A stretch of 64,000 bases of DNA from Chloroflexota bacterium (GCA_021825925.1 JAKAFP010000001.1:496001-560000); one strand, 5' to 3'; shown: positions 44,048 through 52,987, numbered from the stretch's first letter. Notes: generated from the letters alone by a model not told the origin. Translations and numbers: made by a program.

Positions 44048-45193
44048 ATGGATCAAAACATTACAGTCATTGCAAAAACCAAGAAATGGTTCATTCGATG
44101 TGTCAGTCTAACTGCGATCATTCTTCTGGCGGCTTGCAGTTTACCAGAAGTAACTCCTCCTGTTGAAACGACTGTACCCACGGAGCCTTCATTTATCGTT
44201 ACCAGTACTGAGAGTCCTTCCCCCACAATTCCATCTGTACCGACTCCTGTAGAAATCACCGTAAAAAATTCAGTCTCCTTGACTGTGGTTAACCGTGCAC
44301 CTGTAAATACCATCCAACAGATCAAATGGGCCAATGACGGGGCAAGTCTGGCGGTCTCCACCCAAAACACGGATGCTTCAGGTACTCAATTGTTTGGGGT
44401 CAGCGTTCTGGCAGTTCCGGCACTCACTCCCACCAACATCATGAGTACTCAAGATGGCAGGGTCGCTGACATTTCCTCCGACGGAAAAATGGCCGCCTTG
44501 ATTTCCTTGGATATGACTTCGATCTCTCTGGTGGATCTTACGGCTGGCAATGCTGTGGGCTTAACCATCAAACCTGATTTTTTGGTGGGGAACGCCACCT
44601 TTTCGCCTGACGGCGCCACTTTGGCTGTTTCAAAAGTGGATGAATGGAAAGTGGTGCTTTATTCCACTTCAGATGGCAGCGAAGTTAACACGCTCACTGG
44701 TTTTGAGACTGCCGCCCCAATTTACAATGCCGGTTTCACCCAAAGTCCGCAATGGATCGTCTGGCACGCCCGTGCTACCCTGCAGCTTCAGGAAATTGTG
44801 GATGGCAATTTCGGCCCCACCCTTGATCACCAGGATTTCGTCACGGCTTACGCCATGACCCGCGATGGCTCCATGCTTGCCAGTAATGTCTCGACTGCAG
44901 GGGTCAACCCTGGCCCAGCTGTCACTTTATGGGATGCCGCCGGGGGCAATGTGCTCAAGACTTATGCGCTGACTGAGCCGGCCCTTTGCATTGATTTTTC
45001 ACCCAACGGCACCTTGTTAGCCTTGGGTGTGGGCAGCACTCTTCAGATTTGGGATGTCACCAGCGGCGACTTGCTGGTTTCTCTGGACGGCCATGCCGGT
45101 CAAATCACAGCATTGGCATTTTCTGCAGACGGCAAATTCATTGCCACTGCTGGCAACGATAATCAATTGTTTCTCTGGCAAGTATCCGAGTAG
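44048..45193 (+). CDS. WD40-repeat lipoprotein
   Basis: 381 residues. The lipobox is LLAAC with Cys30, followed by a Thr/Pro/Ser-rich linker to about residue 75. The rest is a beta-propeller: repeats such as IQQIKWANDGASLAVSTQ, NATFSPDGATLAVSKVD, IDFSPNGTLLALGVGSTLQI and ITALAFSADGKFIATAGNDN with terminal QLFLWQ. It should be anchored outside the membrane and act as a binding or scaffold protein. It probably shares a transcript with the TIM-barrel protein before it; a strong terminator follows. Confidence 0.85.
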   Translation: MDQNITVIAKTKKWFIRCVSLTAIILLAACSLPEVTPPVETTVPTEPSFIVTSTESPSPTIPSVPTPVEITVKNSVSLTVVNRAPVNTIQQIKWANDGASLAVSTQNTDASGTQLFGVSVLAVPALTPTNIMSTQDGRVADISSDGKMAALISLDMTSISLVDLTAGNAVGLTIKPDFLVGNATFSPDGATLAVSKVDEWKVVLYSTSDGSEVNTLTGFETAAPIYNAGFTQSPQWIVWHARATLQLQEIVDGNFGPTLDHQDFVTAYAMTRDGSMLASNVSTAGVNPGPAVTLWDAAGGNVLKTYALTEPALCIDFSPNGTLLALGVGSTLQIWDVTSGDLLVSLDGHAGQITALAFSADGKFIATAGNDNQLFLWQVSE

Positions 45194-45216
45194 GATCGTG
45201 ATTTTTTGTTAGATCA

Positions 45217-45246
45217 CCCCAAAAGGAGAGCCTTTTGGGGTTTTTT
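45217..45246 (+). terminator. intrinsic terminator
   Basis: CCCCAAAAGG and CCTTTTGGGG pair around AGAG and are followed by six T. It ends the WD40 lipoprotein transcript. Confidence 0.93.
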
Positions 45247-45300
45247 CTTGAAATAATCCGCTATGGTATACTTTGCTAGCATTTTTCAGGAATTATTCAT

Positions 45301-47205
45301 ATGCCTTTACTCTCAGCAACCAACCTTTCAAAATCATTCGGAGCTTTGGATATTTTTTCAGAGCTCTCATTCAGTATTCCCCATCACAGCCGCATCGGTT
45401 TGGTGGGACCCAACGGCATCGGAAAATCCACCCTGCTGCGCATCCTGGTGGGTGAGGATGAAGCCTCCGGCGGTATGGTCAACCGTGCCCGGGGAAGTGT
45501 GCTTGGCTACCTTCCTCAGGAGGCCGTGCTGCAATCCGACCGCTGTTTGTGGGACGAGATATTGACTGTTTTTCAGCCCCTGTTGGACATGCAAAAAGAA
45601 GTTCACCAGCTTGAACTGCAGCTCGCCGGCGACCATGGGTCTGAAGAAATGCTGGCCCAATATGGCAGCCTGCAGGCGCGTTTTGATCATCTCGGTGGTT
45701 ACACTTATGAAACCCAGGTGCGCATGACGCTCACCGGGTTGGGCTTTTCACGCGCGGATGAGCAGCGTCCGGTTGCCCATCTTTCAGGCGGACAGCGTAC
45801 GCGTGCCATGCTGGCCAAACTGCTGCTTTCGAAACCCGATCTGCTTCTTTTGGACGAACCCACCAACCATCTGGATATTGCGGCGGTGGAGTGGCTAGAA
45901 AATTACCTCAAAGATTGGCCGGGTGGGGTGTTGATCGTTTCGCACGACCGTTATTTTCTAGACCAGGTTGTTAATGTGATCTGGGAGATGACCCCCAACC
46001 TTGAAGAATATCGCGGCAACTACAGCGCCTATATGCTCCAGCGCCAGGAGCGTTACGAAAGACGGCTGGCCGAGTACCAGACCCAGCAGGAATTCATCGA
46101 AAAAGAAGAAGAATACATCCGGCGCAATATTGCCGGTCAGAACACCCGCCAGGCACAAGGCAGGCGCAAGCGTCTTGAGCGTATGCTGGATGAGGCCAGG
46201 TTAACACCTCCCACCCAAAAACGCGCGCTGCATCTGAACCTCAAATCAGCCGACCGCTCAGGCGATCTCGTGCTGCGCACCCGTTCACTCCAGGTGGGCT
46301 ATGCAGATGAAGGCAAACCGCTCTTTGAGGTACCCGATTTGACCCTGGTGCGTAACGAATGCGCTGCCATCATCGGACCGAACGGTGCGGGCAAGACCAC
46401 GTTCTTGAAAACCCTGCTTGAAAAGATTCCTCCCTTTGCGGGGGAAGCTGTTTTGGGAGCGAATTTGAAGATCGGCTACTTTGCCCAGGCACACGAAGGG
46501 CTGCACGCCGAATGGACCCTGGTTGAAGAGATCCAGGGCGTGGTACCCAAGATGCTGCCTGCCGAAGTGCGTGACTACCTGGCCAAATTCCTCTTTACCG
46601 GAGATGATGTTTTTAAAACGGTCAATCTGCTCTCAGGCGGCGAACGCGGAAGATTGGCCCTGGCCTGTCTGGCACTGCAGGGCTACAACCTGCTGCTGTT
46701 GGATGAACCCACCAACCATCTTGATCTGCCCTCGCAGGAGATCCTGCAATCCGTGCTCGCGGATTTTAGAGGCACGATCCTGCTCGTATCGCATGACCGC
46801 TACCTGATTGACCGGTTGGCCACCCAGATTTGGGAAGTCAACCCCAAAGACCACTTGTTGGATAGCTTCAAAGGCACATACAGCGAGTATAAGGCTTTCA
46901 AGCAGCAGCAGGATCAGCCCTTGGCGGTGGAGGAATCCAAGCCAGCCGCTCATCCGCAAGGTGAAAAAAGCAAACCAGCCATGAGCAAAGGCGAAAAACA
47001 AAAGCTTGAAAAAGGCATCCAATTATTGGAAGAAAAAATTGCCTGGTTGGAAAACGAGATCAAATGTCTTGAAGATAACCTGGCTTCGCCGCCTTCCGAC
47101 CCGGGTCAGGTGCAAACCATGGCGGTCAATTACGCCCGCCTGCAGGCTGAACTTGAAGCCCACCTTGAGAAATGGTCTGATCTGCATGAAGCATTAAATG
47201 AGTAA
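45301..47205 (+). CDS. ABC-F family ATPase (Uup/YdiF type)
   Basis: 634 residues with two ABC domains and no membrane segments. First domain: GLVGPNGIGKSTLLRILVG, HLSGGQRTRAMLAKLLLSKP and LLLLDEPTNHLDIAAVEWL; second: AAIIGPNGAGKTTFLKTLL, LLSGGERGRLALACLALQG and LLLLDEPTNHLDLPSQEIL. Between them is the charged ABC-F linker (EFIEKEEEYIRRNIAGQNTR), and a C-terminal coiled coil covers about 560-630. ABC-F proteins act on ribosomes, in translation rescue or antibiotic protection. Which subtype is not decided here. Confidence 0.95.
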   Translation: MPLLSATNLSKSFGALDIFSELSFSIPHHSRIGLVGPNGIGKSTLLRILVGEDEASGGMVNRARGSVLGYLPQEAVLQSDRCLWDEILTVFQPLLDMQKEVHQLELQLAGDHGSEEMLAQYGSLQARFDHLGGYTYETQVRMTLTGLGFSRADEQRPVAHLSGGQRTRAMLAKLLLSKPDLLLLDEPTNHLDIAAVEWLENYLKDWPGGVLIVSHDRYFLDQVVNVIWEMTPNLEEYRGNYSAYMLQRQERYERRLAEYQTQQEFIEKEEEYIRRNIAGQNTRQAQGRRKRLERMLDEARLTPPTQKRALHLNLKSADRSGDLVLRTRSLQVGYADEGKPLFEVPDLTLVRNECAAIIGPNGAGKTTFLKTLLEKIPPFAGEAVLGANLKIGYFAQAHEGLHAEWTLVEEIQGVVPKMLPAEVRDYLAKFLFTGDDVFKTVNLLSGGERGRLALACLALQGYNLLLLDEPTNHLDLPSQEILQSVLADFRGTILLVSHDRYLIDRLATQIWEVNPKDHLLDSFKGTYSEYKAFKQQQDQPLAVEESKPAAHPQGEKSKPAMSKGEKQKLEKGIQLLEEKIAWLENEIKCLEDNLASPPSDPGQVQTMAVNYARLQAELEAHLEKWSDLHEALNE

Positions 47206-47216
47206 ATTGTGTCTGT

Positions 47217-47250
47217 AAAAAACCTGGAATCTAAAAGATTCCAGGTTTTT
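47217..47250. terminator. bidirectional intrinsic terminator
   Basis: AACCTGGAATCT and AGATTCCAGGTT form a 12-bp stem around AAA, flanked by A-run and T-run, so it can serve both the ABC-F gene and the convergent MFS gene. Confidence 0.92.
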
Positions 47251-47297
47251 GTTTAGGATTGTTTTGTAAACTTTCATCTTTTTTACGATCAGAATCA

Positions 47298-48584
47298 TTA
47301 GTGCTGGACGTTCAATGCTCCCGCTTTTGCAGGCTCATCTCCGCTATATTTTCGCAGCTGCGGGAATTTGATCGCCACCACGACCACCGAGATCAGGCAG
47401 CCAATACCGCCGGTGATGATCGAAAGTGGGGTGCCAAAAGCCTGAGCGACCAAACCGGCTTCCATTTCGCCCAAACGCGGACCGCCTGCAAAAAAGATCT
47501 GGTTGATGCTGATCATGCGGCCGCGTAATTCATCCGGGGTTTGTAATTGCCGGATGGTGTTGCGCAGCACTGTGCTAACCGCATCCCCTGCACCGATCAA
47601 TACAAGAGCAGCAAAGGTTAATGCAAAGCTGTGTGATAAACCAAACAAAATCGTCGCCAGACCAAAAACGGTGATTCCCATCAGCAGCAATTTACCCTGT
47701 TTCCGGATGCGTTTGGTTTGAGCCAGAATGAAGGCAACTGCAACCGATCCAACCGATTGTGCCGCTGACAGCCAACCATAACCGATCGCTCCGACTTTAA
47801 GGATATCTTGTGCCACGAAAGGGAGCAGGGTGTTTGCGGATGAGAAAAAGGTGGCGAAGAAGTCCAACAACATGCTCGAAAGGATGATCGGTTGATGAAA
47901 TATGAAACGGATCCCTTCAGGAATACCTGAAATATCCAGCCTGGGTTTGACACGTTCCAGGGTTGTCTCAAGCGGCTGCGTTTCTTTTTCCACCTTGCCC
48001 ATCATGATCAAAGCTGCTATGACTGCAATAAATGAGATGGCGTTGAACCAGTAAGACCATTCAATCCCCAACGTGGCGATCACCAGGCCGCTTAAGGCTG
48101 GTCCGATGATGGCGCCGCTATTTGAAGCGATGGATTGAAGCCCAAATGCGCTGCGCAGGTCTTCTCTCGGTACAAGATTGGTGATCAAGGATTGCCGGGA
48201 GGGTCCATCAAACGCTACGGCGATCCCCGAAACACTTAACACAATATAAATGGTCCATATGGTCATGTGTCCGAAATGAGTGATCCAGCCTAATAGAAAT
48301 GCGCAAAGCAGCATAAAGGTCTGGGTCACAAACATCACGTTGCGGCGGTTGAAAGTGTCGGCAAATAGTCCGCCGATCAGGGCAAACATCAAAATGGGAA
48401 TCAGTCTCGCAATCCCCACGCCGCTGACTGCGATCGGCTGGTCTGTCAACAAACGCAAATGCCAATAGATTGACCAGACCTGCATTTGCGTGCCGGCAAT
48501 CGAGATTAATAAACCCGCCCATAAAAGTGCGAATTTGCGATGTTTGAGGGCGGGCGGGATTTTGAAATAATCTTTGAATCTCAT
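47298..48584 (-). CDS. MFS transporter (EntS/multidrug-type exporter)
   Basis: 428 residues with about 12 membrane helices. MFS hallmarks are ALIGGLFADTFNRRNVMFV (the loop 2-3 motif), GIAVAFDGPSRQSLITNLVP and RGRMISINQIFFAGGPRLGE. This subfamily is typified by enterobactin exporter EntS and related drug or metabolite exporters. The substrate cannot be told. It lies 10 bp downstream of nadE on the same strand and may be its operon partner by proximity alone. Confidence 0.9.
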   Translation of the reverse strand: MRFKDYFKIPPALKHRKFALLWAGLLISIAGTQMQVWSIYWHLRLLTDQPIAVSGVGIARLIPILMFALIGGLFADTFNRRNVMFVTQTFMLLCAFLLGWITHFGHMTIWTIYIVLSVSGIAVAFDGPSRQSLITNLVPREDLRSAFGLQSIASNSGAIIGPALSGLVIATLGIEWSYWFNAISFIAVIAALIMMGKVEKETQPLETTLERVKPRLDISGIPEGIRFIFHQPIILSSMLLDFFATFFSSANTLLPFVAQDILKVGAIGYGWLSAAQSVGSVAVAFILAQTKRIRKQGKLLLMGITVFGLATILFGLSHSFALTFAALVLIGAGDAVSTVLRNTIRQLQTPDELRGRMISINQIFFAGGPRLGEMEAGLVAQAFGTPLSIITGGIGCLISVVVVAIKFPQLRKYSGDEPAKAGALNVQH

Positions 48585-48594
48585 TGAAGACTGA

Positions 48595-49416
48595 TTACGT
48601 CCCCCAATCTCTCAGGTATAAAAAGTCGTATCCCATGGTGCGATTGCTTAATTTTGCGATCGGAGGAAGCACCCGCTTGAATTGATTCTTTCGTACGCGT
48701 TGGATCACGGCTTTGACAAAATTTTCGGCAAATCCGGCTTCAACACATTCTTCCGGTTTGTAGCGTTGATCAATTAACAAATACAGCAAACGGTCTGCTT
48801 CTTCATAAGTGAAACCAAGTTCCTGTTCATCCGTTTGACCCACCCACAGGTCGGCAGAGGGGGCCTTGTCCAGCAGGGGTTGCGGTACCCCCACGGCTCT
48901 TGAGAGTTCCCTGACCTGGGTTTTATAAAGGTCGCCGATGGGGTTGATCGCGCAGGCGGAATCGCCGTAAAGGGTGCTGTATCCCAGCAGGATTTCGGTC
49001 TTGTTGCCGGTGCCCAGCACCAGGCCTTTGAAGGCTTCGGATTGATCAAAAAGAATGATCATACGCTCTCTGGCCATGATGTTTCCTTTGCGCCGGTTTT
49101 CCATATCCGGGAATCTTTCGATCAGCGGATCCACCATCTCGGTGATCGGCACGGTCAGGGATTGCACCCCCAGGTCGTCAATGATCAGTTGGGCGTGGTC
49201 GAGAGAGCCCTGCGAGGAGGTTTTATAGGGCATGCGGATGGCCAAAACATTTTCGGGGCCAAGTGCTTCAGCTGCCAGGTAGCAGGCAAGAGCAGAATCT
49301 ATGCCGCCCGAAAGGCCAAGCACCGCGCGTGAAAAGCCCGATCGGCCGATCTCTGTTTTGATGAAACCCGTCAGGATCGTACGTGCCAACTCGGTATCTA
49401 TGGACAGGTCAGGCAT
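48595..49416 (-). CDS. nadE: NAD synthetase domain protein
   Basis: 273 residues. It makes NAD from deamido-NAD, ATP and ammonia. Motifs are the PP-loop VLGLSGGIDSALACYLAAEA, LAIRMPYKTSSQGSLDHA, NIMARERMIILFDQSEA, LVLGTGNKTEILLGYSTLYG, GDSACAINPIGDLYKTQVRE and DKAPSADLWVGQTDEQELG. The P1/P2 loops and C-terminal NQFKRVLPPIAKLSNRT are typical. ATG 49416 follows GGAGG. The upstream neighbour encodes a nitrilase-fold amidase, so together they look like a glutamine-dependent enzyme split in two. Confidence 0.95.
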   Translation of the reverse strand: MPDLSIDTELARTILTGFIKTEIGRSGFSRAVLGLSGGIDSALACYLAAEALGPENVLAIRMPYKTSSQGSLDHAQLIIDDLGVQSLTVPITEMVDPLIERFPDMENRRKGNIMARERMIILFDQSEAFKGLVLGTGNKTEILLGYSTLYGDSACAINPIGDLYKTQVRELSRAVGVPQPLLDKAPSADLWVGQTDEQELGFTYEEADRLLYLLIDQRYKPEECVEAGFAENFVKAVIQRVRKNQFKRVLPPIAKLSNRTMGYDFLYLRDWGT

Positions 49417-49470
49417 GTATCCTCCGAAATGTGATTTACTGGATAACTCCATTTTACCTCTAATTGCCGG

Positions 49471-50346
49471 TCACGAATCACGGTTCTGGTTGATGCGCGT
49501 GATCTCTTTGAGTACCAATGATGATTTTTCATCGCGCAGCAGGGGCAGTCTGGCGCGGGTGCGATGCAGTTGGTTAAGGTCCAGTTCGGTCATCACCAGT
49601 GCTTCCTGGTGCTGCGGCCCCTGAATGATGGGTTCACCATCCGGGTTGTAGGCGGAGGCTCCCCCCCAGAAGTTCAGGCCGTCTTCGTAGCCCACCCGGT
49701 TGGTATGCACCACAAAAGAGGTGAAAAGACCGGCATAGGCGCGGTTGATCTCGTCCACCCAGCGTGCGGAATCCAGTTTGCCGGGTTCGTAGCCTTTGTT
49801 GGTGTGGGGCAGACCGCGGCCGGGGGAGGCTGAGGCGAACAGGAAAAGATCGGCGCCGTCCAGCCACAGAACGTAGGGCAGCGAGGCGTGCCAGAAATCT
49901 TCGCAGATCAACATGCCGACCCTGCCAAAGCGCGTGTCGAAGGCGTTTACGCCATTGCCTTCGGCAAAGAAACGTCCTTCGTCGAACATCCCATAAGTGG
50001 GTAAATAGACTTTATGATGCACATGCAGAACCTTGCCATCTGAAAGATAGGCGCTGGCGATAAAAAAGCGGTTGCGTGAATCTTCTTCCACGAAACCCAC
50101 CATGATATCAATGGCCTTTGAGGCTTCCAGCAGCTGTTTGAAAACGGGATCGGAGTCATCCGGATGCAGTGCCACCGTCGGCACCAGGTCTTGCAAAATG
50201 TAACCGGTCAGCGATAGCTCCGGAAAGATGATCAGATCCGCCCCTTTATCACGGGCTTCCTTGATCAACTCAAGGTGTTTCTCGAGATTCCGGTTGACGT
50301 CACCGAGCACGGTATTGATTTGGGCCAGGGCAAGGTTTAATTTCAT
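49471..50346 (-). CDS. carbon-nitrogen hydrolase, probable glutaminase partner of NAD synthetase
   Basis: 291 residues of the nitrilase superfamily with the full Glu-Lys-Cys triad: IIFPELSLTGY, HHKVYLPTYGMFDEGRFF and GMLICEDFWHASLPY. The sequence resembles the N-terminal amidase of glutamine-dependent NAD synthetase (LALAQINTVLGDVNRNLEKH, SASPGRGLPHTNKG, FVVHTNRVGYEDGLNFWGGA). It should release ammonia from glutamine for the synthetase encoded 54 bp downstream. In most bacteria the two are fused in one chain of over 500 residues. It could instead be a separate amidase. Confidence 0.88.
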   Translation of the reverse strand: MKLNLALAQINTVLGDVNRNLEKHLELIKEARDKGADLIIFPELSLTGYILQDLVPTVALHPDDSDPVFKQLLEASKAIDIMVGFVEEDSRNRFFIASAYLSDGKVLHVHHKVYLPTYGMFDEGRFFAEGNGVNAFDTRFGRVGMLICEDFWHASLPYVLWLDGADLFLFASASPGRGLPHTNKGYEPGKLDSARWVDEINRAYAGLFTSFVVHTNRVGYEDGLNFWGGASAYNPDGEPIIQGPQHQEALVMTELDLNQLHRTRARLPLLRDEKSSLVLKEITRINQNRDS

Positions 50347-50350
50347 GGGC

Positions 50351-51094
50351 TTACTCCGATTGAGGGGCGTTGGTCGAAAGGATGGTCTTCTTTTTGAACA
50401 AAATAATGATCAAGAACAAACTGGCAACCACGCAAAAGAATATTGCTGCCAATGTATCCAATCTGAATCCATACAGGCTTTGAACACTATCATACCGCAT
50501 GAAAGAGAAAAGCAGGCTGTGCAGACTGAGCACAAAAAAACTGACGGCGGCTTTCAAGCCGTCTTTTTTTGCGCCCCGGATCAGCCATTCGATCAATCCC
50601 AGGATCAGCAGAAGGCTGACTACCGCTACAGGCTGCACCGGCACTCTTAAGGCGGTCAAGCCTGATTCGTCGCGCAGCATCATGCCCCACCAGGTTCCCG
50701 CTGGCAGCAGCTGACCGAAGCCTATTCCAGCCTGCCAACCCCCCAGCCAAACGGCAACCGCCATTGGCAGCAGCATTCGGCTCAACAAGTCAAACCCCTT
50801 AACAAGGGGTAGGCGAAATACAAAAAGCGATAACATTGCGAAAAGAAGGGCGCCGGACAAAGCGCCGGGCCACGAAAGACCCCCGGAGGTGATGAGATAA
50901 ACCTCCTGGGGGTGGGTTGAAAAATAGTCATGGTAAGCTGCGACAAATCCAAGGCGGGCGCCGATCACTGCACCAGCCATGCTGAAAACAGCCGCCAGCA
51001 GCCAGCGAAAACGCTTTTCTGCGGAGGTGTGCTGCGCGATTCTCAACAATGCAATGGAGCCGCCGACTCCGAGGATCAAAGAAAACAAGTTCAT
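50351..51094 (-). CDS. prolipoprotein diacylglyceryl transferase (Lgt)-like membrane protein
   Basis: 247 residues with about seven hydrophobic segments. The pattern VIGARLGFVAAYHDYF, YLITSGGLSWPGALSGALL and VPVQPVAVVSLLLILGLIEW follows the Lgt family. The usual HGG motif is SGG, and the Lgt signature GRIGNFINGE is represented by WQAGIGFGQLLPAG, so key residues of true Lgt differ and catalytic activity is uncertain. It is 4 bp upstream of the nitrilase gene on the same strand, so it is probably cotranscribed with the NAD genes. Confidence 0.65.
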   Translation of the reverse strand: MNLFSLILGVGGSIALLRIAQHTSAEKRFRWLLAAVFSMAGAVIGARLGFVAAYHDYFSTHPQEVYLITSGGLSWPGALSGALLFAMLSLFVFRLPLVKGFDLLSRMLLPMAVAVWLGGWQAGIGFGQLLPAGTWWGMMLRDESGLTALRVPVQPVAVVSLLLILGLIEWLIRGAKKDGLKAAVSFFVLSLHSLLFSFMRYDSVQSLYGFRLDTLAAIFFCVVASLFLIIILFKKKTILSTNAPQSE

Positions 51095-51251
51095 TAATAT
51101 CCTTCCAACGGGTTTATCTTACCACAAGCCCCCGATTGGGATTTTGAAATCGGGGCTCGAGTTTATCAGTATCGCCCTGTAGCTTTTTCCTCCAAAATGG
51201 ACATAAGGCGGGTAAAATTGAGACAGGAAGATTGAGATCGGATGACATTTA

Positions 51252-51644
51252 GTGGCAACTGAGACCGAAAAGATCAAAATTCTACAAATGATCCAGAATG
51301 GCAAGATCACCGCTGAACAAGGGGTGGAATTGCTCAATGCCTGCTGTACCTCTGAAGTGCAAACTTCCACCCTCAGTGCTGCTGCTTCAGGCAGCCGTAT
51401 TCCATCTGCGGAGTGGGTGAGAGTCATCGTCACAGACATGGTCAGCGGAAAGCGCAGAGTGAACGTGCGCATGCCGGCCGGGTTGGTCAACACGGGCACC
51501 AAGTTCGGTGCGCGCCTTTCCATTGACCGGCAGAACCTGGATCCAGCCATCCTGCGCGAATCCATCCGCAGCGGCAAGATAGGCAAGATTCTGGATGTGG
51601 CAGACGACGACGAACAGGAACGCGTCGAGATTTACCTGGAGTAA
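51252..51644 (+). CDS. SHOCT-like domain protein, function unknown
   Basis: 130 residues from a GTG start. The N-terminal KIKILQMIQNGKITAEQGVE is a short helix-turn-helix-like SHOCT-type segment seen in LiaX/YvlB-like proteins, where a processing or oligomer role is suspected. The rest (RVIVTDMVSGKRRVNVRMPA, ILDVADDDEQERVEIYLE) looks like a small beta domain. No ribosome site is strong. Single-gene unit ending in a terminator. Confidence 0.72.
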   Translation: MATETEKIKILQMIQNGKITAEQGVELLNACCTSEVQTSTLSAAASGSRIPSAEWVRVIVTDMVSGKRRVNVRMPAGLVNTGTKFGARLSIDRQNLDPAILRESIRSGKIGKILDVADDDEQERVEIYLE

Positions 51645-51663
51645 ATTAAAACGATAACAAATG

Positions 51664-51698
51664 AAATCCCCGCGGTTTTTAATATCGCGGGGATTTTT
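51664..51698. terminator. intrinsic terminator, probably bidirectional
   Basis: AATCCCCGCG and CGCGGGGATT pair around an 11-base loop with T after and A before, lying between convergent genes. Confidence 0.9.
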
Positions 51699-51755
51699 AT
51701 AAGTTAAGACTGGTTTCGAATTCTGTATTAAGTCGAAACCATGCCCTTAAGTGAA

Positions 51756-52007
51756 CTAATTAATTGATTCCACTTTTTCAATCTCGGGGAAGAACTGCCT
51801 GACCGTTCCTTCCACCCAACCTTTAACCGTCACAGGTGAGAGCGGACATCCCAAACAGGCTCCGCCCAATTTGACCTTAACCACTTTGCCGTCAAAGGAG
51901 ACAAATTCCACTTCACCGCCGTGATAGGTTGAAATATAAGAGTTTAACTGCTCGATCAATCCGCGCAGTTGCTCGTTTTGAGAAAAATTTTGGGTTTGGT
52001 CAGTCAT
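51756..52007 (-). CDS. NifU C-terminal domain (Nfu-type) Fe-S carrier
   Basis: 83 residues. The motif LGGACLGCPLSPVTVKGWVE has the CxxC pair that binds a 4Fe-4S cluster between two Nfu monomers. Length equals a stand-alone Nfu domain. ATG 52007 follows GAGGT; longer in-frame starts upstream lack a site and have no homologous sequence. It probably delivers clusters to apo-proteins such as the Fe-S proteins of this genome. Confidence 0.9.
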   Translation of the reverse strand: MTDQTQNFSQNEQLRGLIEQLNSYISTYHGGEVEFVSFDGKVVKVKLGGACLGCPLSPVTVKGWVEGTVRQFFPEIEKVESIN

Positions 52008-52135
52008 TTGTTTACCTCGTTTAAAAGATCGGTCTGAAATGCTGTTCTTTGTTAAAATCATACCATAACTTAAAAAATTGTCACTTATGATGACCTGATT
52101 CATCTAAATTACATATCAAAATTAGGAGAGAACTC

Positions 52136-52534
52136 ATGGAAATGCTAATTGATTTTCCCGGCGGTGCCCGGGTGGATGCACACTTTGGACCATACACTGT
52201 CATGACTGACCAACCTCCCATGGGGGGTGGAGCAGCCTCAGCACCAACCCCCTTTGCGCTCTTTTTGGCTTCGCTGGGTACTTGTGCGGGAATTTACGTT
52301 CTCGGTTTCTGCAACCAGCGCGGATTACCCACAGAGGGCATCCGCATTGTTGAACGGATCACCTCTGACCGGGCCACCGGCAAAACCGAAAACATCGAGC
52401 TTGAGATCCAGGTGCCGCCGACCTTTCCCGAGAAATATTATTCCGCCTTGGTCCGTTCTGCGGAACAATGCAAGGTCAAGCAGTTGATCGAAAATCCCCC
52501 CACCTTTAACGTTTTTACCAACGTAGTTGATTAA
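52136..52534 (+). CDS. OsmC/YhfA-family protein
   Basis: 132 residues. OsmC-fold features are GGGAASAPTPFALFLASLGT with Cys in TCAGIYVLGFC, and a second Cys in SAEQCKVKQLIENPP, the pair used by peroxiredoxin-like OsmC proteins. YhfA-like members have uncertain roles. An AGGAGAG box precedes the start. Divergent from the NifU-like gene. Confidence 0.88.
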   Translation: MEMLIDFPGGARVDAHFGPYTVMTDQPPMGGGAASAPTPFALFLASLGTCAGIYVLGFCNQRGLPTEGIRIVERITSDRATGKTENIELEIQVPPTFPEKYYSALVRSAEQCKVKQLIENPPTFNVFTNVVD

Positions 52535-52538
52535 GGAA

Positions 52539-52570
52539 CACCGGGAATCTTGTTTTTGAGATTCCCGGTG
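52539..52570 (+). terminator. hairpin after OsmC gene
   Basis: CACCGGGAATCT (52539-52550) pairs perfectly with AGATTCCCGGTG (52559-52570). The T-run after it is poor on the + strand, so termination may be partial. Confidence 0.65.
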
Positions 52571-52611
52571 TCTTGGGTTAAACGAGCAACATATTAATCC
52601 TCGATTGAAAA

Positions 52612-52643
52612 AAGGGTCCAAAATCTTTTGATTTTGGACCCTT
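52612..52643 (-). terminator. intrinsic terminator of the B12 uptake operon
   Basis: A 14-bp stem, AAGGGTCCAAAATC with its complement around TTTT. Read on the minus strand it is followed by a T-run, so it ends the btu/moaD-like transcript coming from the right. Confidence 0.9.
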
Positions 52644-52664
52644 GCTCTTTATAAAATTCAGATT

Positions 52665-52949
52665 TCATCCACCCGACAGGGGAGGGATAAAGTCCAGGCT
52701 GTCGCCGTCCTCGAGGCAGGTGTTAAGCCCTTCGGCCAGGGTGAATATATCATCCCCATTTAAAAAGGCATGCAAATGGTGCGAAGGGGAACCGTCTTTT
52801 TCCAGCCAATGAGATTTCAACGCCGGGGCAGCCTTAACCACCGCTCTGATCACATCATGAACTGAGCTTCTTTCTGGAAGCTCAATTTTTAATTGACCTT
52901 TTTGGGCGATCAATTTATACGCCGCGACCAGGTTGACCTCAATTTTCAT
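52665..52949 (-). CDS. MoaD/ThiS-family sulfur-carrier-like protein
   Basis: 94 residues of the beta-grasp ubiquitin-like fold: ERSSVHDVIRAVVKAAP, HAFLNGDDIF and a C-terminal DFIPPLSGG. The di-glycine end is the site that is adenylated and thiocarboxylated. It could serve molybdopterin, thiamin or another sulfur transfer. It is the last gene of the B12-riboswitch-controlled operon, 38 bp after the ATPase gene, which is an unusual place for a MoaD-like gene. A GAGGG box precedes the start. Confidence 0.85.
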   Translation of the reverse strand: MKIEVNLVAAYKLIAQKGQLKIELPERSSVHDVIRAVVKAAPALKSHWLEKDGSPSHHLHAFLNGDDIFTLAEGLNTCLEDGDSLDFIPPLSGG

Positions 52950-52987
52950 CGTCCCTCGCTTTCATCATTTGAAAGCATTATAAGGGA

